NCBI GenBank assembly: GCA_021443605.1
Contig: JABUTQ010000262.1
Span: 1-6,236, forward strand
DNA length: 6,236 nucleotides
DNA from: Bacteroidales bacterium
GTDB taxonomy: Bacteria > Bacteroidota > Bacteroidia > Bacteroidales > UBA932
Reading direction: 5' to 3'
Every line of letters starts with the position of its first letter. Position 1 is the stretch's first letter. Both the position numbers and the translations under genes were made by a program. The notes beneath the pieces are model-generated. The model made no database searches and was not told the DNA's origin. It worked only from the letters and a program-made list of their open reading frames with translations. Shown here one piece after another: positions 1 through 5,427 of this stretch.

Positions 1-396
1 CCAAGAATATTGTCCGAACAGAAAATGACAGATATATTCATTGATATGTATCTGACAGACAGATATATAGATTCCCATCCAGAATTTCGGGAGATAGCAG
101 ATACCACTTTTGTATATGGGCCGATTCTCGAATATTACGGCTACACGCAAGAAGATTTCCTCAACTCCATAAACTATTATCTCACAAAGTTCAACAAGTA
201 CGAGAAGATTTTGAAAAACGTAAAGGAATACTTTGAGAAGATGCAAGAAGAGGCTACACAGGAGTTGGATTTGTCGATGAAAGAACTTGAAGAAGATAAT
301 CCTGTCGATGAGAATTGGGACGAAGCGGACGACCAAGTGAAAAAAGAGACTAAGAAAAAGAGTCGGAGCAAAAAGAATAAGGAGGAAAAGAATTGA
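1..396 (+). CDS. DUF4296-family protein, 3' part (start lies before the window)
   Basis: The reading frame is open from base 1 and ends at TGA 394-396. It gives 131 visible residues, beginning with the segment PRILSEQKM. A TTG at base 10 could be read as a start, but the residues before it already match the usual entry of the DUF4296 domain (Pro, then LSE.KM, then an I..DMYL.D helix), so I take the gene as truncated by the window edge. The motif YGPILEYYGYTQEDF followed by a YY and Lys-rich helix completes the domain. Family members in Bacteroidetes are short proteins, usually with a lipoprotein signal; that part would be outside the window. The function of the family is unknown. The last 45 or so residues form a highly charged tail, first acidic and then almost purely Lys/Arg/Glu. 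The stop overlaps the TTG start of the amidohydrolase, so the two are probably cotranslated. The family call is from remembered motif shape. Confidence 0.8.
   Translation, partial: PRILSEQKMTDIFIDMYLTDRYIDSHPEFREIADTTFVYGPILEYYGYTQEDFLNSINYYLTKFNKYEKILKNVKEYFEKMQEEATQELDLSMKELEEDNPVDENWDEADDQVKKETKKKSRSKKNKEEKN
381..386 (+). promoter_or_regulatory. Strong Shine-Dalgarno sequence (GGAGGA) for a TTG start
   Basis: GGAGGA lies 6 bases before the TTG at 393 and inside the Lys/Glu-rich last codons of the DUF4296 gene. An in-frame TAA at 378-380 closes the downstream frame, so no earlier start is possible. The next in-frame ATG (residue 75) lies beyond the metal-binding HCH motif. The site therefore decides the start. 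Canonical SD sequences are uncommon in Bacteroidetes, and the neighbouring genes here lack one. Confidence 0.7.
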
Positions 397-1577
397 TTTA
401 CAATGCAGATTGGGTAATACCCGTTACCGGCACCCCTATACGGAACGGATATGTCGAAATAGCGGAAGACGGCACAATCGTCTCTGTTTCAGATGCGGTA
501 TCGTGCCCGGTGGAAGCCGTGAAGTTGAATGGAATTCTTGCTCCGGGATTCACAAACTGCCATTGCCATATAGAACTCTCCCATCTGAAAGGGCTTTTCA
601 AACAAGGCACGGGAATGGACGGCTTCATCCAGCAGATAAATGCCCTGCGCACTTCCATCGACAGGAAAGGGCGTCTCGATGCCATTGATAAAGAGATGGA
701 AAGTCTTTACAATCAAGGAGTTTCCGCGATGGCTGATATCAGCAACTGCGATGAAAGCTTCGCAGCCAAAGCATCATCTAAAATATACACGCGCACATTT
801 CTTGAGGTCTTCGGCACAGAGCCGGAAGATGCCACTGCCATTGTGGCAAATGCCATCGAACTTCAAAAGAAAGCATCAGAATATGGGTTGGATGCAGCTC
901 CCACCCCCCACTCCTGCTACACTATGAGCCCCCTTTTGAACAGACTCTCGGCGGCCGAAGGGCTCAAGAGCGGATATATCTCCTATCACAGCCAGGAGAG
1001 CGACCAGGAAAACGATATGATTCGCTATGGCAAGGGAGAGTTGTTTGATGATTACCACGCAAGGGGATGCAGTATGCCTCCGGTAATGGGGATTTCATCT
1101 TTGGAATATTTCATCAGGAATCTTTCTGAAGCGGTTGAAATGCCGGTCGAAGGGAACGTGATACTCGTACACAACGTGGATACCGACCAAGTGAGCATTG
1201 ATGCTGCGCTCAAGGCATTCAAACACCCGTACTGGGCATTGTGTCCATTATCCAACATCTTTATCCACAGGCAATTGCCACCTATCGGGCTTCTCCGCCA
1301 AAACGGTCTGAAAATCTGCATAGGGACCGACAGTCTCTCAAGCAACACACAACTCTCAATGATTGCAGAGATGAAATGCATTCAAGACAATTTCCCCGAT
1401 ATTCCCCTTGAAGAGATTGTCAAATGGGCCACATTGAACGGTGCCGAGGCAGTTGGAAAGAATGAACTTCTCGGATCGTTCATCCCCGGAAAGAAGCCGG
1501 GAGTTGTATTGATAGAAAATGTTGATATAGAAAATCTTAAACTTACAGACACAAGTTTTTCAAGAAGATTGGCATAG
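393..1577 (+). CDS. Amidohydrolase of the ATZ/TRZ (chlorohydrolase/SsnA-like deaminase) class
   Basis: This 394-residue protein is a cytoplasmic metal-dependent hydrolase of the amidohydrolase superfamily. Members of this class deaminate purine-type nucleosides (S-adenosylhomocysteine, methylthioadenosine, 5'-deoxyadenosine, aminodeoxyfutalosine), guanine or triazines. The metal and catalytic set is visible in order: HCH at 57-59 within PGFTNCHCHIELSH, H173 in PTPHSCYTMS, H199 and E202 in YHSQES, H260 in LVHNV, and D313 in GTDSLSSN. A small beta-sandwich domain is formed by about residues 1-50 and the C-terminal 35 residues. The set is complete, so it should be active. The substrate cannot be read from the sequence. 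The start is TTG at 393, supported by the SD sequence and an in-frame stop just upstream. The gene overlaps the DUF4296 stop by 4 bases (TTGA) and lies 2 bases before a radical SAM gene. An aminodeoxyfutalosine deaminase role is possible, but no menaquinone genes are nearby. Confidence 0.9.
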   Translation: MIYNADWVIPVTGTPIRNGYVEIAEDGTIVSVSDAVSCPVEAVKLNGILAPGFTNCHCHIELSHLKGLFKQGTGMDGFIQQINALRTSIDRKGRLDAIDKEMESLYNQGVSAMADISNCDESFAAKASSKIYTRTFLEVFGTEPEDATAIVANAIELQKKASEYGLDAAPTPHSCYTMSPLLNRLSAAEGLKSGYISYHSQESDQENDMIRYGKGELFDDYHARGCSMPPVMGISSLEYFIRNLSEAVEMPVEGNVILVHNVDTDQVSIDAALKAFKHPYWALCPLSNIFIHRQLPPIGLLRQNGLKICIGTDSLSSNTQLSMIAEMKCIQDNFPDIPLEEIVKWATLNGAEAVGKNELLGSFIPGKKPGVVLIENVDIENLKLTDTSFSRRLA

Positions 1578-1579
1578 CG

Positions 1580-2341
1580 ATGAGCATACATTTCAGCGAA
1601 ATAGTTTACGGCCCGATAAAGAGCAGGCGGTTGGGGAGTTCCCTTGGAATAAACCTCAGTCCGATAAATGGCAAGCTCTGCACTTTCGACTGCATCTACT
1701 GCGAATGCGGGTGGAACAAGGATGGACGCAACGACCATACGCTCCTCCCCTACGAGGTTATTTCAGAGGCACTTGAAGCCAGGATAAGGGAACACGCCGA
1801 AGGCCTTGACAGCATCACTTTCTCCGGGAACGGAGAGCCTACGCTCCACCCCGATTTTCCGAAGATAATAGAGCGAACAAGGGAAATCCGCGACACATAT
1901 TGCCCCAAGGTACAGATTTCGGTCCTCTCAAACGCCACACAACTGCATCGCGCGGGAGTAAAGGAAGCATTGGCATCGATAGAGAATCCGATTCTGAAAA
2001 TAGATTCCGCTTTGGAGGATATTGCCGCCATAATCGACCGTCCCACAGGAAGTTACTCTGTGGAGCAGGTTAAGGAGAATCTGAAATGGTTCAATGGAAA
2101 TTTTGTCTTGCAGACAATGTTCCTAAAAGGAAATGTGGAAGGGCGTATGATTGACTGCACCTCTCCCGAAATCGCGGAGCCGTGGATTGAACTGGCAAAG
2201 GAGCTCCACCCTCGAGAGGTGATGATGTACACTTTGGACCGTGTCCCCCCTTTGTCGGGATTGGAAAAGGTTGAAAAAGAGAAAATGGAACAGATAGCCG
2301 ACAGACTCCGGTCTGAAGGGATAAAGGTGATAGTAAAATGA
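1580..2341 (+). CDS. Radical SAM protein, COG0731-like (wyosine-synthetase-related family)
   Basis: This 253-residue enzyme has the radical SAM cluster motif CxxxCxxC at C34, C38 and C41 (CTFDCIYCECG), which would hold a 4Fe-4S cluster and cleave SAM to a 5'-deoxyadenosyl radical. The entry YGPIKSRRLGSSLGINL (10-26) and the SAM-binding segment SGNGEPTLH (82-90) followed by SNAT (117-120) are hallmarks of the COG0731 group, whose best-known member is the archaeal tRNA wyosine synthase TYW1. This protein is shorter than TYW1 and has no cysteines before the motif, so the second cluster of TYW1 seems absent. A wyosine role is therefore unlikely, and wyosine is not expected in bacteria. The ATG at 1580 follows the amidohydrolase stop by 2 bases and has no good SD. 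The stop overlaps the dtd start (ATGA). The fold call is strong; the substrate is unknown. Confidence 0.88.
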   Translation: MSIHFSEIVYGPIKSRRLGSSLGINLSPINGKLCTFDCIYCECGWNKDGRNDHTLLPYEVISEALEARIREHAEGLDSITFSGNGEPTLHPDFPKIIERTREIRDTYCPKVQISVLSNATQLHRAGVKEALASIENPILKIDSALEDIAAIIDRPTGSYSVEQVKENLKWFNGNFVLQTMFLKGNVEGRMIDCTSPEIAEPWIELAKELHPREVMMYTLDRVPPLSGLEKVEKEKMEQIADRLRSEGIKVIVK

Positions 2342-2790
2342 GAGTCGTACTGCAAAGGGTAATTGAATCGTCTGTCACGATTGACGGGAAAATAGTCGGA
2401 AAGATTGGCCGCGGAATGATGGTTTTGTGCGGGTTTGAAGATGCCGATACCGATGAAGATTTGGAATGGACGGCCAAGAAAATTCTCGGCTTGAGGATTT
2501 TCGACGATGAAAACGGAGTGATGAATCTCTCTGTATGTGACACCGATGGTGAATTGCTGGTAGTGAGCCAGTTCACCCTTATGGCATCTACCAAGAAAGG
2601 GAACCGCCCCTCATACATAATGGCGGCAAAGCCCGAAATATCGGTACCGCTGTACGAAAAATTCAAGGCTATGCTGAGCGAAGGTCTGGGAAGACCTGTT
2701 CAATGCGGCCACTTCGGAGCTGACATGAAGGTAGCTCTGATAAACGACGGCCCCGTAACCATCTGCATCGATTCGAAAAACAAAATCTAA
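2338..2790 (+). CDS. dtd: D-aminoacyl-tRNA deacylase (DTD1)
   Basis: The product is a 150-residue cytoplasmic enzyme that hydrolyses D-amino acids (and glycine) wrongly attached to tRNA, a proofreading step after aminoacylation. It opens with MRVVLQRV and has the two signature segments of the family: SQFTL (77-81), and NDGPVT (136-141) with the Gly138-Pro139 cis-proline pair that enforces D-chirality at the dimer interface. The length is close to the usual 145-150 residues, with a short extra tail. The ATG overlaps the radical SAM stop by 4 bases; a partial SD-like AGGTGA at 2325-2330 sits 7 bases upstream. deoC follows after 5 bases. The gene looks intact and ordinary. Confidence 0.96.
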   Translation: MRVVLQRVIESSVTIDGKIVGKIGRGMMVLCGFEDADTDEDLEWTAKKILGLRIFDDENGVMNLSVCDTDGELLVVSQFTLMASTKKGNRPSYIMAAKPEISVPLYEKFKAMLSEGLGRPVQCGHFGADMKVALINDGPVTICIDSKNKI

Positions 2791-2795
2791 ACAAT

Positions 2796-3668
2796 ATGAA
2801 TTATCTGGAAAAATACGGATACACTCCGGAAAACATTGATTCTAAAGTACTTGCCGTAAAGGAAAACTTATCAAAATGGAGTAATGGGAGCGTCTATTGT
2901 GCAGCTCTCGGAATGATAGACTTGACATCCCTCACAGTAACGGACACCCCATCCAAGATCGCATCGATGGTGGAAAAGGTAAACAATTTCCATTCGGTGT
3001 ATCCTTCCCTGCCATTACCGGCATCCATTTGCGTATATCCCAATTTTGCAGGGGTAATCAACAAGACCAGAAGTAGCAAGGATATTCATATCACGGTAGT
3101 TGGGGGATGCTTCCCGGCATCGCAGAGCTTCCTTGACGTAAAGATTCTCGAGTGCGTAAATGCGGTAAAAGACGGAGCAGATGAAGTTGATATAGTACTG
3201 GCTCTCAATGCTTTTCTGGAAGGAAATTATGAAGGTGCGGCACGCGAAATCAGCGAAATCGGAGCAGCAATACGCAAGGTAAATCCGGAAGTGCACCTGA
3301 AAGTGATTCTCGAGACCGGCTCGCTGAAGAGTTATGAAAACATAGCCACCGCCTCTTTCCTTGCTATGGAAGCCGGAGCCGATTTCATCAAGACCTCAAC
3401 AGGCAAGACAGAGCCTGCCGCCACACCGGAAGCTGCATATATAATGTGTGAATGCATTGCCGCTTTCAAGGCAAAGACCGGACGCAGTATCGGGTTCAAG
3501 CCTGCCGGCGGAATAGCCAGCGCCGCAGACGCAGCCCTCTATTATGGGATTGTGGATACGGTACTTGGAGAAAAGTGGCTGAACAACAAGATGTTTCGCT
3601 TCGGTGCAAGCCGAATGGCAAACAATCTTATCTCCGCCCTTGAAGGGAAGGAAGTCAAATATTATTAG
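2796..3668 (+). CDS. deoC: Deoxyribose-phosphate aldolase
   Basis: This 290-residue class I aldolase splits 2-deoxyribose 5-phosphate into acetaldehyde and glyceraldehyde 3-phosphate, the last step in deoxynucleoside breakdown, in the cytoplasm. The Schiff-base lysine is K199 in ADFIKTSTGK, the second catalytic lysine is K235 in GFKPAGGI, and the acid is D132 in DEVDIVL; these match K167, K201 and D102 of the E. coli enzyme. It is longer than the roughly 250-260-residue E. coli type because of an N-terminal extension (about residues 1-35), as I recall for Bacteroidales homologues. The ATG lies 5 bases after the dtd stop in an A/T-rich stretch with no SD. It is the last gene of the + operon: only 2 bases separate its stop from the stop of the opposing lipoprotein gene, and I see no terminator. 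Confidence 0.96.
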   Translation: MNYLEKYGYTPENIDSKVLAVKENLSKWSNGSVYCAALGMIDLTSLTVTDTPSKIASMVEKVNNFHSVYPSLPLPASICVYPNFAGVINKTRSSKDIHITVVGGCFPASQSFLDVKILECVNAVKDGADEVDIVLALNAFLEGNYEGAAREISEIGAAIRKVNPEVHLKVILETGSLKSYENIATASFLAMEAGADFIKTSTGKTEPAATPEAAYIMCECIAAFKAKTGRSIGFKPAGGIASAADAALYYGIVDTVLGEKWLNNKMFRFGASRMANNLISALEGKEVKYY

Positions 3669-3670
3669 AA

Positions 3671-4270
3671 TTATTTCGACTGAACAATCTCCAGCTCCTT
3701 TGTAAGGGGGCCGCTCTTGAATGTAAGAGTGCTCCGCTGTTCCTTTCCGGTGGTGTTTTCCGGAACGGTGATAATCACTTTGGTTTTGCCTACCCCCTCT
3801 TTATCAGGGACTATAGTCAAATAAGGATTTGTGCAATCAACTGTCCAAGAGTCATTTGCTTCTACAACAACCACTACTTCACCACCTGCTTGCGGCACAG
3901 AAGCCTTGGTCTTGTCTATTTCGAGATAAGGAGCGGGGGCCTGGGTAATAATCAGAGAAGCCGATGAGGTGGTAGATTCCCCTTTTGCAGTGAAAGTCAC
4001 CTTGAAACTGTTTGTGATTTCGCTTTCAGTGGGAGGGACTATCACAGTCACCATATTGCTGCCCGCCGACATCGATTCCGGAAATATGATGTCATCGTCA
4101 TCGCAGGTGGCTGTCCACGCAAAATTTGAGGAGACCAAAGTGGAGACCTCTCCGCCATCATACCCGACATTTGCACTGGCGACTGAGACAGATATCACAG
4201 GAGCGACATCCTCAGTGCAGGAAACAACCAAAAAAGAGAATAAAACTATCAGTGAAAATATTTTTTTCAT
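3671..4270 (-). CDS. Lipoprotein with two BACON-like domains
   Basis: The 199-residue product begins with a lipoprotein signal: MKK, a hydrophobic stretch (5-15), then lipobox VVSC with lipidated C18. The residues after it are T-E-D, an acidic patch resembling the lipoprotein export signal that sends Bacteroidetes lipoproteins to the cell surface. Two beta-rich repeats follow, at about 26-110 and 116-197. Each has the BACON pattern: GGEV, a strand, an N/D..W motif (N49 to W52; N139 to W142), a TV.VP segment and a final I.Q (ITQ 108-110, IVQ 195-197). BACON domains are Ig-like modules that often sit beside glycan-binding or glycan-cleaving domains. Here there is no catalytic domain, so a spacer, adhesin or accessory role is possible but unproven. 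The gene is divergent from another BACON lipoprotein gene across 72 bases. Only one usable start is seen. Confidence 0.85.
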   Translation of the reverse strand: MKKIFSLIVLFSFLVVSCTEDVAPVISVSVASANVGYDGGEVSTLVSSNFAWTATCDDDDIIFPESMSAGSNMVTVIVPPTESEITNSFKVTFTAKGESTTSSASLIITQAPAPYLEIDKTKASVPQAGGEVVVVVEANDSWTVDCTNPYLTIVPDKEGVGKTKVIITVPENTTGKEQRSTLTFKSGPLTKELEIVQSK

Positions 4271-4280
4271 ACCTTTACAT

Positions 4281-4288
4281 CAAAATTA
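4281..4288 (-). promoter_or_regulatory. Bacteroidetes -7 promoter element for the two-BACON lipoprotein gene
   Basis: Read on the - strand this is TAATTTTG, an exact fit to TAnnTTTG, the -7 element used by the Bacteroidetes primary sigma factor. A TTTG lies 15 bases upstream, shorter than the usual -33 spacing (about 18-20), so the -33 element is weak. The start codon begins 10 bases downstream, which would leave a leader of only a few bases. That makes the assignment less certain. Confidence 0.45.
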
Positions 4289-4320
4289 TCGGGTAAAAGT
4301 CGGCAAAAATCGGCGAATTT
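4289..4320. repeat. Three phased TCGGS motifs with A/T tracts between divergent genes
   Basis: TCGGG at 4289-4293, TCGGC at 4300-4304 and TCGGC at 4310-4314 are spaced 11 and 10 bases apart. Each is followed by an A/T tract (AAAA at 4294-4298 with its flanking T, AAAAA at 4305-4309, AATTT at 4316-4320). Tract centres fall about 10.5-11 bases apart, the arrangement expected for intrinsically bent DNA or for a protein binding one face of the helix. It occupies the middle of the 72-base spacer between the two lipoprotein genes. Its function is inferred, not shown. Confidence 0.4.
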
Positions 4321-4342
4321 CAAAGGGTTTTAAAGAATAATA

Positions 4343-4711
4343 ATGAAGAAAATCATCGGCATATCGGCAATAATACTGTCAATTTTCTGTATATCAACCG
4401 TTTCTTCTTGCGAGAAATATATCCTTCCGGAATTGAAACTGCTTCAGGACACATTATGGGCAGAGGCTATGGGGGAGGAATTTCGAGTAGGAGTTGTATG
4501 CAACACCATCTGGAACATCAGTAACCCCACGGAGGCTGCGTGGATTTCGTTTGACACTACAGATGAGACGGTAATAGTGGTAGTTGTGGATGAAAACACC
4601 GATGCCGAAGAGAGGGAACACACCATAATTGTCAAGACCGAAACGCTCCAAAAAACTATAGTGGTGATTCAGGACGGGAAAGAAGAAGACGACGAAACTA
4701 CTGGGCTATAA
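4343..4711 (+). CDS. Small lipoprotein with a single BACON-like domain
   Basis: The 122-residue product has a signal MKK, a hydrophobic stretch (5-19) and lipobox VSSC with lipidated C23, followed by E-K-Y. The mature part (about 35-111) resembles one BACON domain: a strand entry, CNTIWNIS (53-60) standing for the N..W motif, AAWISF (65-70), a very Val-rich strand (77-82), a DENTDAEERE loop, and a closing VIQDG (108-112). An acidic tail (113-119) ends it. There is no enzymatic motif. It is anchored in the outer membrane by inference from the lipobox. It is transcribed away from the two-BACON lipoprotein gene, and both start with near-identical ATGAAGAAAAT or ATGAAAAAAAT codons. I see no convincing promoter element or SD upstream. 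Its last 14 bases overlap the end of the convergent TonB gene. The BACON call is by pattern and less sure than for the neighbour. Confidence 0.75.
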   Translation: MKKIIGISAIILSIFCISTVSSCEKYILPELKLLQDTLWAEAMGEEFRVGVVCNTIWNISNPTEAAWISFDTTDETVIVVVVDENTDAEEREHTIIVKTETLQKTIVVIQDGKEEDDETTGL

Positions 4712-5423
4712 AACGATAGACAATCTCCCCCTCTTGCTGCTCCGGCGAATTTACAGACGAAAAGACAGACCTTTTCGCTGCACTGAGAGCAAAATCCCAA
4801 AGCGAAGAATCATTTGCAGAGGCACCGGCCACCACTTCGGCCTTGATCACGCGCCCTTTCTTGTTCACGATTATCCTGACGGCAACATCCCCGGAGCCAT
4901 AGCCACGATAAGCCGGCACGGGGAGATTGTATGCCTTGCGTCCATCAAGGCGCCAAGAAATCACGGACGGCCCGCTATAAGGCTTATCATCGCTGTTGAC
5001 TTTGTCATCTTTCTTGTTCAGAGCCGCATAGGCGTCCTGATCCGCCTTGTCTATCGCCTGAGATTTAGCCTTTGTGGCATCCAGCTTGCGTTGCAGGTCC
5101 CGCGCTTCATCATAAACCTTTGAAGGATCCTTGTGTCTGTCGTCTTTGAGCCTTTCTCCTGCATTTACCGCAACGTTTCGCACTCTGCCGGAGGGGGCGG
5201 CAAGGAGTTGGTCCAATTCCTTGCTCACTTTTTCCTTCATTTCGATGACCTCTTTTTCCCGTTCAATCTCCTCCTGCTTCGAAAAATCGAGCACAAAGGA
5301 GGTTTCCTTGCTCACAACACCACCGATGGAGCAGACAAGGAGAACTATCAAAACGGACAAATGGAAAATCAAGGTGACATACAAGCCTACCTTGTTTTCC
5401 ATTTTTTTCTTTTTGGAAGCCAT
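4698..5423 (-). CDS. TonB-family energy transducer (TonB C-terminal domain protein)
   Basis: This is a 241-residue inner-membrane protein with a single N-terminal membrane anchor (about 12-37) after a Lys-rich cytoplasmic start. It then has a charged, probably coiled-coil periplasmic stretch (about 48-145: EEIEREKEVIEMKEKVSKEL and onward) and a TonB C-terminal domain (about 165-241). In that domain LPVPAYRGYGSGDVAVRI is followed by the NKKGRV turn and the closing YRFIAQ. TonB-type proteins pass proton-motive energy from ExbB/ExbD to outer-membrane receptors. The usual Pro-rich spacer is missing, and no exbB or exbD is in the window. I recall close relatives ending in QFIAQ in Bacteroides. M1 is 4 bases after the udk stop; M8 is an alternative start that keeps the membrane segment. 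The gene ends in a 14-base tail-to-tail overlap with the small lipoprotein gene. Confidence 0.85.
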   Translation of the reverse strand: MASKKKKMENKVGLYVTLIFHLSVLIVLLVCSIGGVVSKETSFVLDFSKQEEIEREKEVIEMKEKVSKELDQLLAAPSGRVRNVAVNAGERLKDDRHKDPSKVYDEARDLQRKLDATKAKSQAIDKADQDAYAALNKKDDKVNSDDKPYSGPSVISWRLDGRKAYNLPVPAYRGYGSGDVAVRIIVNKKGRVIKAEVVAGASANDSSLWDFALSAAKRSVFSSVNSPEQQEGEIVYRFIAQ

Positions 5424-5427
5424 ACGA

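Noticed and set aside
393..1577. Calling the amidohydrolase aminodeoxyfutalosine deaminase (mqnX) or SsnA
   Set aside because: The metal-binding motifs are shared by the whole class, and no futalosine or menaquinone gene is nearby; the class cannot be narrowed by eye.
1580..2341. Calling the radical SAM gene a wyosine synthase (TYW1)
   Set aside because: It is too short, lacks the N-terminal cysteines of TYW1, and wyosine is not expected in bacteria.
2091..2666. 191-codon open frame on the - strand
   Set aside because: It is antisense to the well-supported radical SAM and dtd genes and has no recognisable domain.
3694..3711. Possible hairpin (GCTCCTT / AAGGGGGC) near the deoC/lipoprotein convergent ends
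   Set aside because: It lies in the coding end of the lipoprotein gene, has G-T pairs or a bulge, and has no T-run after it on either strand.
4270..4277. TACCTTTA as a -7 element for the + strand lipoprotein gene
   Set aside because: It lacks the final G, has no TTTG at -33 distance, and would leave a leader of about 60 bases; too weak to annotate.
3969..4340. 123-codon open frame on the + strand across the lipoprotein gene and spacer
   Set aside because: It is antisense to a signal-peptide lipoprotein with clear domain repeats; no protein-like features.
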